From Acinetobacter baretiae (GTDB lineage: Bacteria; Pseudomonadota; Gammaproteobacteria; Pseudomonadales; Moraxellaceae), in contig NZ_VTDM01000005.1 of assembly GCF_015627105.1 (NCBI RefSeq), positions 53,437 through 117,436 of the forward strand: DNA of 64,000 nt. Direction: 5' to 3'. Numbering within the stretch: position 1 is the first letter of the stretch; every line of letters starts with the position of its first letter. This document shows positions 1 through 8,881 of the stretch, in pieces. Under the pieces are notes generated by a model that was given only the letters and a program-made list of their open reading frames with translations, was not told the DNA's origin and searched no databases. The position numbers were made by a program, and so were the translations under genes.

Positions 1-59
1 CTAAGCCAACCTGAACGTTCAGTATAATGGTTCTCTTCATGGTGTGAGTGACGAGACAT
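1..59 (-). CDS. N-terminus of a probable VIT1/CCC1-family metal transporter (partial)
   Basis: Reading leftward from an ATG at 59, the frame is open to the window edge and encodes MSRHSHHEENHYTERSGWL. A His-rich start followed by a ...SGWL run resembles the beginning of bacterial VIT1/CCC1 (nodulin-21-like) membrane proteins, which move Fe2+ or Mn2+. A purine-rich AGGG lies 7 nt before the ATG and supports this start. Only 19 codons are inside the window, so the family call rests on recall of similar N-termini and is tentative. The remainder lies outside. Confidence 0.5.
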   Translation of the reverse strand, partial: MSRHSHHEENHYTERSGWL

Positions 60-145
60 AGTCTACCCTTATGTTTATATCAACAACATCGATCTATTTT
101 TTATGTAACATGCCAATTTATTGTATTTAATAGCTATGTATAGAT

Positions 146-174
146 AAAGGGCCTTAAATGTAATAAGACCCTTT
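146..174 (-). terminator. Possible efp terminator hairpin
   Basis: AAAGGG and CCCTTT arms with an inner CTTA/TAAG pairing close a short loop about 30 bp beyond the efp stop. The T-run on the minus strand is weak, so termination is only probable. Confidence 0.4.
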
Positions 175-205
175 AGCTAGATTAAACACAACACAAATAT
201 TTGCG

Positions 206-775
206 TTATGCACGCTCTAAGTAGTCACCCGTACGTGTATCTACACGAATACTTTCTTCTTGCTGAACAAACAAAGGAACACGAACCACTGCACCTGTTT
301 CAAGTGTTGCAGGCTTACCACCTGTGCCTGCGGTATCACCTTTCACACCCGGATCTGTTTCAGTAATTTTTAAAATCACAAAGTTTGGTGCGCTTACATT
401 TAATGGCACACCATTAAATAACATGATTGAACATTTTTCGTTAGAATCATCTTTCAACCATTTTGCTGCATCACCCATTGCAGTTTTATCTGCAGCGATT
501 TGTTCAAATGATGCAGGGTCCATAAAGTGCCACATTTCACCATCGTTATATAAGTAATCCATTTCTACTTCAACGATGTCTGCACCCTCTAAAGATTCAT
601 TAGATTTAAATGTTTTCTCTAGAATTTTACCTGTGCGCAGGTTACGTAGTTTTACCCGACTAAAGGCTTGGCCTTTACCAGGTTTTACGTATTCGTTTTC
701 TGTAATAGTACAAGGATTACCATCAAGCATGACTTTGAGGCCTTGCTTAAACTCATTTGTAGAATAATTGGCCAT
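206..775 (-). CDS. efp: Translation elongation factor P
   Basis: EF-P enters the ribosomal E site and rescues ribosomes stalled on polyproline motifs. The 189-residue product has the normal length and the three-barrel EF-P layout. The modification site is K34 in the sequence KPGKGQAF, the lysine that EpmA/EpmB beta-lysylate in other gammaproteobacteria. I start at the ATG at 775 (MANYSTNEF), which has a GGAG upstream. An in-frame GTG nine bases earlier sits almost on that GGAG and is unlikely to be used. The gene is divergent from epmB across about 70 bp, so factor and modifier share a control region. EpmA is not in the window. Confidence 0.98.
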   Translation of the reverse strand: MANYSTNEFKQGLKVMLDGNPCTITENEYVKPGKGQAFSRVKLRNLRTGKILEKTFKSNESLEGADIVEVEMDYLYNDGEMWHFMDPASFEQIAADKTAMGDAAKWLKDDSNEKCSIMLFNGVPLNVSAPNFVILKITETDPGVKGDTAGTGGKPATLETGAVVRVPLFVQQEESIRVDTRTGDYLERA

Positions 776-845
776 GACTGGCACGCTCCGAACTTACTAA
801 TTTAAATCGATTAATGCTAGACTAGCATTATTTTTAACAGATGGC

Positions 846-1868
846 ATGATAAACTATTTGTACCGTGAGCAAAACTGGAAAAGTCAACTGAATGACTTAA
901 TTACCGATCCTCATGAGCTCTTACGCATACTTTCACTCTCACCCGACGAATTATTGTCAGGCGCACTCCTTGCATCTGAACAGTTTAAACTTCGTGTTCC
1001 TCGCTCATTTGTAGATAAAATAAGCAAATCAAACCCATTAGACCCACTGCTTTTACAGGTTTTGCCTCATCATTTAGAACTAGATGAGCACGATGGCTTT
1101 ATCACAGATCCATTAGGAGAAGAGGCAGCCACTCAATTACCAGGTGTCTTGCACAAATATCAATCTCGCTTTTTACTTACACTAACGGGAGCATGCGCCA
1201 TACACTGTCGTTACTGTTTCCGCAGACATTTTCCCTACCAAGAAAACCTGCCAAAACATAAAGATTGGCTCGACATTAAAGCGTATATTGAAAGTCAACC
1301 TCAGATTAATGAAGTTATTTTAAGTGGTGGCGACCCACTGACCTTATCTAATCAAAAATTACATACTTGGCTTGAACGTATTGCATCCTTACCGCAAATT
1401 CAATTTCTCCGTATACACTCTCGTGTGCCGATTGTTATTCCAGAGCGTTTAGATCAAGAGTTACTACAAACACTCACAATGAGTCGTTTGAACATTATTT
1501 TGGTCATTCATGCCAATCATACTCATGAAATTGATGAAAAAACTCAGTATTATTTAAAACAGTTACACCAGCACAACATTACACTTCTGAATCAATCAGT
1601 GTTACTCAAAGGAGTCAATGATTCAGCAAAACTATTGCAAGAATTAAGTTATAAACTGTTTGAGTCTGGTGTCATGCCTTACTATCTACACGTATTAGAT
1701 AAAGTGAAAGGGGCTCATCATTTTGATTTAAGCCAAGATCGTGCTACAAGTATATATAACGAGCTACTTGCCCTTTTACCTGGCTACCTTGTGCCTAAAT
1801 TAGTACGAGAAATTGCAGGTGAGAAAAATAAAACACCGATCGTGACTCAGTTTAATCCTATTGAGTAG
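846..1868 (+). CDS. epmB: EF-P beta-lysylation protein EpmB (radical SAM lysine 2,3-aminomutase)
   Basis: EpmB converts (S)-alpha-lysine to (R)-beta-lysine, which EpmA then attaches to EF-P K34. The 340-residue length matches EpmB (about 342) rather than the longer catabolic aminomutases. The radical-SAM cluster motif CxxxCxxC is C117, C121, C124. A conserved SGGDPL motif follows. The C-terminal NKTP carries the lysine (about K329) expected to bind PLP. The gene is divergent from its substrate gene efp. Its TAG stop touches the next gene, so the downstream PilZ-like gene is probably co-transcribed. Confidence 0.95.
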   Translation: MINYLYREQNWKSQLNDLITDPHELLRILSLSPDELLSGALLASEQFKLRVPRSFVDKISKSNPLDPLLLQVLPHHLELDEHDGFITDPLGEEAATQLPGVLHKYQSRFLLTLTGACAIHCRYCFRRHFPYQENLPKHKDWLDIKAYIESQPQINEVILSGGDPLTLSNQKLHTWLERIASLPQIQFLRIHSRVPIVIPERLDQELLQTLTMSRLNIILVIHANHTHEIDEKTQYYLKQLHQHNITLLNQSVLLKGVNDSAKLLQELSYKLFESGVMPYYLHVLDKVKGAHHFDLSQDRATSIYNELLALLPGYLVPKLVREIAGEKNKTPIVTQFNPIE

Positions 1869-1873
1869 TGTCA

Positions 1874-3616
1874 ATGACTACAGAGCAATGTATTCCTACA
1901 GATATTTTCATTCAAGATGTTCAATACACTCGAACCCATTTAAGTTTTTGTAGCCCTAACGTAGAAAGCCTCAAAATATGGTTAGATACCACACATCAAA
2001 ATGCCATGGGCGACCGTTCGAAGGCATTGCTCCAAGCACTCATTGAACTATCGGAATTAGATATTGCATCTTGCTTAAGATTCACCCTCGTGCAAACCAT
2101 ACATCACTCGATTGATCAAGTGATTGAAGACCTAAAAGTCCTGATTAAAGAGCAATCAACCTCTAACGCGCTTCACAAAGAAAATATTTTAGATTTAATT
2201 GAGTCTTTTCGCTGTTATATGGCACAACTATATTTAGATATTTTTATTAAATTACGTGAAGACATGATCATCACGTCATTTTCATTCAGACATTATCTTA
2301 CCCATAAAAAGCAAAATACATGTTCGTGGTATGCCTGTTATTTGGCATTAGAACAATTTAGTTTGCTCACTTGTCATCAACACATGGTCTATAAAGAAGC
2401 TTTAGATGGTCAGTGGCAACGCACACATTATTTATATTGGTGTGCCCGTCAGCATCAATACCAAAATATTGAAATCTATGATTCAAAAGATTGTATATGT
2501 AGTCAAAATGATATTCATAGTATTTCTATTTTATACAAACAAATTTTACTGCTTCATTTATTAAACACCCGACAAGTCAGACCCAGTGAAACTTATGCAT
2601 TATACCAATGCAGTGCAGAATGGGCTCATTTACTTCGAGTTACGCCTAAAAAAAATCCGTTATCTCGTTACACTATTCAGCCTCAAACAGATCGCCCACC
2701 TACTGCTTTGCTTGAAGAACAAGAAAACACGTTAAGCAAAAATTATTTCTATATTAATGTCAATCATTTATTCAAACGAATTCAGTTGGCCAACTCACCT
2801 ACACAGTCTAAATTATCCATTAAAGAACAATTATACCTAAGCAGCTCACTCATTTTTCACATAACCAACACACTCAACCAATCTCCCGAGCGTCGCTATA
2901 CACGGTATAACTTCAATTCAAGCATTCAGATTTGCTTTGGCTTAAAATCAGTACATCACCTATTAGCACAAGCAATACGAAAGCATCAAAACCAACGAAT
3001 AAAACAATCAAAACGCTCAAATACACCACAAGAAATACATCACATTATTCCTAAGCATACTGTCTCAAATGCCAATTTAGACTTTGATGAAAATATATAT
3101 ACCTGTCGTATTTTAGATGTGAGTGTCAATGGTTATCGTATGCTATGGAAAGGCCACACACCTAAACATTTACGAGCAGGTGAGTTTTTAGCTGTACAAG
3201 AAAACAGTCAAAGCCCTTGGCGTTGTGGGCTGATTCGTTGGATCAAACAACGTTCAGATAAAAATCTAGAGTTTGGGGTGGAAATTATTTCTCAGAACAT
3301 TACACTGTGCTATATACAAAAATCTAATAATATGTTAGAAAATAACACGTACAGCCCTGCACTATTGTTGAAAAAAGACATTTTAGACCAAGCACACTTC
3401 TTTTTAGCCATACCCACCTCAGACAGCTTAAATGATCAAAAACATGTACAGCTCTATCTTATGAACCAAATCATTTCTGTTTACTTAAATGATACAGAGT
3501 TAGAAAACCCAAGTTTTATTTTGTGTAACTTCGAGGTATTAACACTTGAAGATACAGATAAATTTAATTACCTTACTTTCGAGTACGATAGATTACTAAA
3601 AAGTGTAGATTTATGA
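1874..3616 (+). CDS. Large PilZ-domain-like protein
   Basis: About 580 residues. Most of the protein is helical and unrecognised. The C-terminal part carries the two c-di-GMP signatures of PilZ domains: RxxxR at R340-R344 (RRYTR) and DxSxxG at D415-G420 (DVSVNG). About 70 residues separate them, longer than usual, so the domain is split by an insert. No signal peptide or membrane segment is visible, so it is probably cytoplasmic. The ATG at 1874 is preferred over a GTG at 1868 that overlaps the epmB stop; neither has a strong ribosome site. The next gene, 10 bp downstream, encodes a FimX-like protein. A role in type IV pilus or twitching control through c-di-GMP is inference from motif and neighbour. 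Confidence 0.65.
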   Translation: MTTEQCIPTDIFIQDVQYTRTHLSFCSPNVESLKIWLDTTHQNAMGDRSKALLQALIELSELDIASCLRFTLVQTIHHSIDQVIEDLKVLIKEQSTSNALHKENILDLIESFRCYMAQLYLDIFIKLREDMIITSFSFRHYLTHKKQNTCSWYACYLALEQFSLLTCHQHMVYKEALDGQWQRTHYLYWCARQHQYQNIEIYDSKDCICSQNDIHSISILYKQILLLHLLNTRQVRPSETYALYQCSAEWAHLLRVTPKKNPLSRYTIQPQTDRPPTALLEEQENTLSKNYFYINVNHLFKRIQLANSPTQSKLSIKEQLYLSSSLIFHITNTLNQSPERRYTRYNFNSSIQICFGLKSVHHLLAQAIRKHQNQRIKQSKRSNTPQEIHHIIPKHTVSNANLDFDENIYTCRILDVSVNGYRMLWKGHTPKHLRAGEFLAVQENSQSPWRCGLIRWIKQRSDKNLEFGVEIISQNITLCYIQKSNNMLENNTYSPALLLKKDILDQAHFFLAIPTSDSLNDQKHVQLYLMNQIISVYLNDTELENPSFILCNFEVLTLEDTDKFNYLTFEYDRLLKSVDL

Positions 3617-3626
3617 GACGCGCAAC

Positions 3627-5732
3627 ATGATGGATTTTGCTAAAGCCAAAAACATACGAATGATTATCATTGATGATAATCAAATTCAGTACAATCGCCT
3701 CATGGATATCTTTCAAGCGCAAGGCTATACCGTCAGTGCAGTATTGCTAGATGACTTGTTAAGCCTACAAAAACACATGAAAACAACGTGGGATATTATT
3801 TTTTATCGTAAAGCTTACGATTTCGACCAAAACAAAATTTTTGATCTCATCAAAAACTCTAAACAGTCCTATCTACCCTGCATACGCTTAGAGTGTGAAA
3901 ACACCGCTCAAAACCACTATGAATTAAAGAGTGATTTCTTTGATCAAGTCAATATTAATCACCCTAAACACCTATGTTTTACGTTCAACAAAGCCATCGT
4001 GATAAGCTACTTATGGCAAGAGAAAAAACGTTTAGACAAAGATGTCGAAAACATTCAAAATCAAATTAAATCAACTTCTGAACACACCAAAGATGCATCA
4101 ATGGTTGTGCAAGAAGGCATCGTTATGGAAAATAATCAGCATGTTCATGAAATGTTTCATATTGACGATGCTTTTGGTATGCCCTTACTTGATGTGTTAC
4201 AACCCAAAAATCCAGATTACTTAAAACAACAACTCAAATTGATCGATATTAACTCGGCACAGACGTATCATCTTGACATTGAGTCTACACATACGCACCT
4301 TAAAAATAAAAAACTACATCTAAAAATATTTTCTAATCAAGAAGAAGAAAGTTTACATATTTCAATTGGACAACCACAACAGCAAGATTTAGCAACAACT
4401 ACAGTGGTTTCTTACCATGAACAAATTAATCAAATTATTAAACACCAAAATAAAGATTTCACTCAAAGAGTGCTTTTGAGTTTTTCTATTAAGCAATCAC
4501 ATACAAAAATAAAATTACTCTCTAGCGAATCTGGTGTTCAGCAATACATCGACAATGTCACTCAAGAAATTACAAAATATTTTTCAATGACTCCGATTAA
4601 AGCAGGACCATTTCAATGGATTGGCATCATCGGCATGCCAGAAGAACTCACGTCATCTCAAATAGAAAGTCGATTAATCGAGCTTTTAAAACAGTTTTCG
4701 ACACCCGTTCAATTAGGGTACTGTGCTTTTCGTGGTAACTTAACTTCTGAAGCACAATTTTATTGGCTTTTTGCACACAGTAAGCAAAAAACTATCTTCA
4801 ATGAGGTTCAAGAATCAGATACGACTCATGCTCAAATTACAAATACAGTTATCGATACACCAGCACTGAGTGTAGAAAAAACACCTGAACCGACTCAAGT
4901 ACAAAACACAACCACGAGTGCACCGCCACAACCCAATGTTGCTATGCCTACTCCAGATTTAAGCTCAGAATTGCTCACCAATGGGTCTATTTCATCATCA
5001 CCGTTGAGCGATGATGTCTCTAGTACAGTCAACCAATATCAAAGTAGCGTCAAATACCAACAAATATATGATAAGCACGATAGTAATCCACATATGTTTG
5101 AAGTCACAACTGTGTTCACAGATTCAAATGGTATAAGTTATAATTTAAATTATGCAGATGAATTACCATTGATGGAAAACAGCGCATCTATACAGATGGA
5201 TCAAGAAACCATCAAAACAGCCTGTCAAACACTCTATCAGTTTTGTCAAACTACACCCGATGCAAACGTCATTATTAATTTACATCACAGTAGTTTGGAT
5301 AGTCCGTTAACCACCTATTTAGCAACATTACTACAACAGCTGCCGGGTTTAAATGCAGAAAAAATCACTTTACAGTTTAATGCTTTAGATATTATACAGC
5401 TCAACTTGCAAATACACCCAACTTGGGCTGCACTTAGACAAATGAATATTGGAGTGGGCTTAAGTCACTTCAATTTTAACAGTAAAGAAATTTCCTTATT
5501 AGGGCAAATTCAACCTAAAATTTGTTTTATGGCATTAAATTTAGAGCAAATTTTATCAAATGGTACACAACATCAGTATATTCAAGAACAGTTTAATTAC
5601 TTTAAAAATACAGATTTTGTGATTCCTCAACTCAACGATATGAATGAGTTTGCCAATGCATGGAATGTTGATTGTCGCTATTTACAAGGCCAGTATTTTC
5701 AAGAGAAACTCAGCCAAATGGTCAACATTTAA
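3627..5732 (+). CDS. FimX-like protein: degenerate REC / sensor / GGDEF / EAL
   Basis: A 701-residue cytoplasmic protein. Residues 10-120 look like a response-regulator receiver (MIIIDDNQ at the first strand) without an obvious phospho-acceptor arrangement. Residues about 120-260 may hold a coiled-coil and PAS-like part. Residues about 270-400 fold like a GGDEF domain but lack the GGDEF catalytic motif. After a Pro/Thr/Ser-rich linker (about 400-470), the last 200 residues look like an EAL domain without the EAL metal-binding signature. Length and order match Pseudomonas FimX (about 690 residues), a c-di-GMP receptor for type IV pili with no strong enzyme activity. The assignment is by architecture. 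It follows the PilZ-like gene by 10 bp and ends at a shared terminator. Confidence 0.65.
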   Translation: MMDFAKAKNIRMIIIDDNQIQYNRLMDIFQAQGYTVSAVLLDDLLSLQKHMKTTWDIIFYRKAYDFDQNKIFDLIKNSKQSYLPCIRLECENTAQNHYELKSDFFDQVNINHPKHLCFTFNKAIVISYLWQEKKRLDKDVENIQNQIKSTSEHTKDASMVVQEGIVMENNQHVHEMFHIDDAFGMPLLDVLQPKNPDYLKQQLKLIDINSAQTYHLDIESTHTHLKNKKLHLKIFSNQEEESLHISIGQPQQQDLATTTVVSYHEQINQIIKHQNKDFTQRVLLSFSIKQSHTKIKLLSSESGVQQYIDNVTQEITKYFSMTPIKAGPFQWIGIIGMPEELTSSQIESRLIELLKQFSTPVQLGYCAFRGNLTSEAQFYWLFAHSKQKTIFNEVQESDTTHAQITNTVIDTPALSVEKTPEPTQVQNTTTSAPPQPNVAMPTPDLSSELLTNGSISSSPLSDDVSSTVNQYQSSVKYQQIYDKHDSNPHMFEVTTVFTDSNGISYNLNYADELPLMENSASIQMDQETIKTACQTLYQFCQTTPDANVIINLHHSSLDSPLTTYLATLLQQLPGLNAEKITLQFNALDIIQLNLQIHPTWAALRQMNIGVGLSHFNFNSKEISLLGQIQPKICFMALNLEQILSNGTQHQYIQEQFNYFKNTDFVIPQLNDMNEFANAWNVDCRYLQGQYFQEKLSQMVNI

Positions 5733-5737
5733 TAGGG

Positions 5738-5769
5738 AAAAAAAATGGGCACTAAAGGCCCATTTTTTT
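5738..5769. terminator. Bidirectional terminator between the FimX-like gene and rpmE
   Basis: An A-run, a TGGGC/GCCCA stem and a T-run form a symmetrical intrinsic terminator lying 6 bp after the upstream stop and 12 bp after the rpmE stop. It can serve both converging genes. Confidence 0.9.
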
Positions 5770-5780
5770 CAATCTGTATA

Positions 5781-6005
5781 TTAACGCTTAATTGTGCGAG
5801 ACATACCAGAGAAGCGTTGTTTGAACTTGTCAATACGACCGCCTGTGTCAACACTTTTTTGCTTACCAGTGTAAAACGGGTGGCAAGCTGAGCAAATATC
5901 TAAATAAAGAGAATCTTTGTTGCTTGCAGATTTAGTTTCGATGACGTTACCGCAAGAACATGTTGCAACAAGTGCAGTATATTTTGGATGAATATCTTTA
6001 CGCAT
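5781..6005 (-). CDS. rpmE: 50S ribosomal protein L31 (zinc-binding type)
   Basis: A 74-residue protein starting MRKDIHPKY, typical for L31 of the large subunit. The four zinc-ligand cysteines are present as C16/C18 and C37/C40, so this is the C+ form and not the zinc-independent paralogue used under zinc limitation. The ATG at 6005 is preceded by TAGGAG at good spacing. The same frame stays open upstream, but that sequence is unlike L31 and is the 5' leader. Convergent with the FimX-like gene. Confidence 0.97.
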   Translation of the reverse strand: MRKDIHPKYTALVATCSCGNVIETKSASNKDSLYLDICSACHPFYTGKQKSVDTGGRIDKFKQRFSGMSRTIKR

Positions 6006-6215
6006 ATTCAATACTCCTAAAGAAGAAAGGCTTAAGCTGTTTTCGCAATTAACCACTCTTTTTATTATTTCAATAAAAAGGAAAGCCATGTGGCAGGCTA
6101 ACACGACAACAGACCATTCTTTTGGCTCACCGAAACTCTTAAAGCTAGGGCAAAGCACAACAAGTGGCAAAATTATATAATATTCTGCAAACTATGGCTA
6201 ATGTTATTTTACTGC

Positions 6216-6620
6216 TTAATCTTGACTACGTGCATGTTGATCTTGTTGGATCAATTCAATGAGGTAACCATCTGGATCTTTCACAAAAGCAATCACTGTT
6301 TTACCGCCTTTCATTGGGCCTGCAGGTCGAACAACTTCTCCACCACGACGTTTAATATCTTCACATGCTTCATAGGCATCATCGACTCCAAGAGCAATAT
6401 GTCCATATGCTGTACCCAAATCATATTGGCTCGTATCCCAATTATAGGTCAGCTCTAACACTGTATGATCAGACTCATCACCATAGCCAACGAAAGCCAA
6501 GGTAAAACGCCCTTCTTCAAAATCATGACGTCGTAATACAGTCATACCAAGAACTTGGGTATAAAAAGCAAGTGACTGCTCTAAGTTGCCTACACGCAAC
6601 ATGGTATGTAACATTCGCAT
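6216..6620 (-). CDS. gloA: Lactoylglutathione lyase (glyoxalase I)
   Basis: Glyoxalase I isomerises the hemithioacetal of methylglyoxal and glutathione to S-lactoylglutathione, the first detoxification step. The 134-residue length equals the Ni/Co-type bacterial enzyme. The four metal ligands fall at the family positions H5, E56, H74 and E122. It lies 16 bp after ampG on the same strand and is probably co-transcribed with it. The C-terminal QDQHARSQD tail is short and unremarkable. Confidence 0.95.
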   Translation of the reverse strand: MRMLHTMLRVGNLEQSLAFYTQVLGMTVLRRHDFEEGRFTLAFVGYGDESDHTVLELTYNWDTSQYDLGTAYGHIALGVDDAYEACEDIKRRGGEVVRPAGPMKGGKTVIAFVKDPDGYLIELIQQDQHARSQD

Positions 6621-6636
6621 AAATCATATCCTTGTA

Positions 6637-8760
6637 TTAATGTTGAGTCGTTTGATGGTCTTTAAGTAGTCGAGCAACCCACCACACCAAAATTAAAATG
6701 GGTATACCCATTAATGTTGTTATCAGAAAAAATTGAGGGTAGCCCACATGGCTCACAATAGTGCCTGAGTAACCGCCCAATATTTTAGGTGTGAGAGTCA
6801 TTAACGAACTAAAGATGGCATACTGTACAGCCGTAAAAGATACACTGGTCAGACTAGAAAGAAATGCAATAAATGCTGCACCTGCAAGTCCTGACGCTAG
6901 ATTATCAACGATAATTGCAAAATACAACCACGTTGAACTATAGCTTTTGATGACTTTACCTTGTAAAACCACATGATCTTGTGACATATCAATTGGCGGT
7001 AACGGTTGTAAATCTATGGTCAAAGGTGAAGTTTGATCAATCCACTGATATGATGCTTGCGTATGAGCCAAAATGGTTTTTCTTTCATCATAACCAATGG
7101 CTATTACTTGACGAGTAGAACTGTTTTTAAGATCGTCTATAGGAATAACTGTAGAGAACACTCCCTCTTTATTTAACTTCGCTATATAGTTTTTTGTATC
7201 TAAGCGTAATTCAATATTTTGTATTTTTTGATCAGAAATTTGGCCTTTCACCACAATTTCTTGCCCTTGAGATGGTAAAACCACACCATGACCACCCATT
7301 GGAAAAAGACTGATTGTATTACCCTGACCTTGAATTAAATAAGGTAGTTGTGCCACGATTTTACTTGATGCATCGTTTTTGTATTGCGTTGTAAACAATA
7401 AATTTTGTGATGAATGAAGTTGTGAGATCGGCACCGTCATTTTCCAATATCCAACATCATCAGGCTGTGCTGTTAGCGTTTGATTTTGAATATTCAATTG
7501 TACTGTATCTAACGTTTGACCTGATTTAACCAATCCAATAAACATCAAATTGGTCGAACTTGCTAACACTGCACCAACAAACATCAATTTCATTACATTA
7601 AAGCGTTGAGCCAGTAGTCCACCCAAAAAACCACCCGCCAATGAAAATATCACACCATAAATTTTAACTGCTTTTGCAATCTCTTCTTTTGTGAAGTTAA
7701 GATCTTGATAAAATACATTTGATATCACCCCTGCGATGATGTCAGAAATCCGATAAAACCCGATCAATAACAATAAAAATAAGGCCAGTCTGACACCATA
7801 ACGAACAAAGAAATCTTGGATTGGGCTCACCCAAATATCAAGTGCCATTTGTTTTTTAACAAGTCCGAATTTAACCAAACTTGTACCAACAAATAAAGCC
7901 ATAGCCACGGCCAATAAGAAACGAATGCTTTCCAATACAAATAATAAAATATTATCTTGTACTTGCCATGTTTGCTCTAAAGCATTAAGTATAGGACTAA
8001 AACCAATGTAACCAAGTACAAAAGTTGTCACAGCTAGGAAAAACACCACCACCAAGCGTAAATAATCACGACCATGATAGTCTCTTGCAATCCGTTTTAC
8101 CTGTGGCTCATGAATCATCAAGGTTGTAATAACGCCCACCAACATAACCGCTGACATTGCCATGTATGTCATATGCCATGCACTGTAAATATAATTACCC
8201 TTAGACGTACCGAGCCAACCTGCTAAAAATAATGCACCTGCACCTGCAACAATCATTCCTAAACGATATCCTGCGTTATAGGTTGATGCCAATACCGTTT
8301 GTATTTGTGGATCACCTAATTCTATACGGTACGCATCTATAACAATATCTTGTGTTGCTGCTGAAAACCCCAATAAAACCGCACCGATGGCCATTTGAAT
8401 GAGATCATGTTGCCCTTGTGCTGGGTCTGCATTGGCCATGATTAAAATAGATGCGATAATAGATAGTTGTGCTAAAAGCAACCATGCTCGTCTACGCCCC
8501 AACTTGGCACTTAACCATGGAATGGGAATTTCATCAACCAAAGGTGCCCAAACAAATTTAAATGAATACCCCAATGCAGCCCAACTGAAAAAAGTCACAG
8601 CAGATTTATTAATACCCGCTTCGCCTAGCCATAGCGATAAGCTAGAAAAAATCAGTAAAATGGGAATCCCTGCAGAAAAACCTAAAAACAACATAATCAA
8701 TGCACGGCGGTCTAAGAAACTACGAAACGCATTGGCCCAACTTTGGTTTTGCATATTCAT
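6637..8760 (-). CDS. ampG: AmpG-type muropeptide permease with a large internal beta-rich insert
   Basis: AmpG is an inner-membrane major-facilitator protein that imports anhydromuropeptides for wall recycling and feeds beta-lactamase induction. Residues 15-410 and 608-700 hold the transmembrane helices, including an AmpG-like N-terminal region with PLVDEIPIP and LGRRRAW. At 707 residues it is much longer than the E. coli protein (about 490). The extra length is a hydrophilic segment at about 415-605 with two repeated beta-type patterns (near GYWKMTVPISQL at 438 and GVFSTVIPIDDL at 533) that recall bacterial Ig-like repeats. The insert falls between two membrane helices, presumably in one loop. 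A second ATG at codon 3 is an alternative start. gloA follows. Confidence 0.88.
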   Translation of the reverse strand: MNMQNQSWANAFRSFLDRRALIMLFLGFSAGIPILLIFSSLSLWLGEAGINKSAVTFFSWAALGYSFKFVWAPLVDEIPIPWLSAKLGRRRAWLLLAQLSIIASILIMANADPAQGQHDLIQMAIGAVLLGFSAATQDIVIDAYRIELGDPQIQTVLASTYNAGYRLGMIVAGAGALFLAGWLGTSKGNYIYSAWHMTYMAMSAVMLVGVITTLMIHEPQVKRIARDYHGRDYLRLVVVFFLAVTTFVLGYIGFSPILNALEQTWQVQDNILLFVLESIRFLLAVAMALFVGTSLVKFGLVKKQMALDIWVSPIQDFFVRYGVRLALFLLLLIGFYRISDIIAGVISNVFYQDLNFTKEEIAKAVKIYGVIFSLAGGFLGGLLAQRFNVMKLMFVGAVLASSTNLMFIGLVKSGQTLDTVQLNIQNQTLTAQPDDVGYWKMTVPISQLHSSQNLLFTTQYKNDASSKIVAQLPYLIQGQGNTISLFPMGGHGVVLPSQGQEIVVKGQISDQKIQNIELRLDTKNYIAKLNKEGVFSTVIPIDDLKNSSTRQVIAIGYDERKTILAHTQASYQWIDQTSPLTIDLQPLPPIDMSQDHVVLQGKVIKSYSSTWLYFAIIVDNLASGLAGAAFIAFLSSLTSVSFTAVQYAIFSSLMTLTPKILGGYSGTIVSHVGYPQFFLITTLMGIPILILVWWVARLLKDHQTTQH

Positions 8761-8881
8761 CTTAATTGCTATTCTAATTTAACGCGAAAACACTATTCAA
8801 ACGCTTTAAGTCTTATCTTTCAATACACACTAAGTAAATTATTATTTTTAATGCGAATCTGATACTCTAAACAGGCTTTAG

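Noticed and set aside
324..767. Plus-strand frames opposite efp
   Set aside because: Shadows of the conserved efp gene; no ribosome sites or family features. The same holds for antisense frames across clpB, purA, alaS, prfA, glyA and others.
5781..6170. A 129-residue version of L31
   Set aside because: The first 55 codons are unrelated to L31 and lie in the leader; the ribosome site supports the ATG at 6005.
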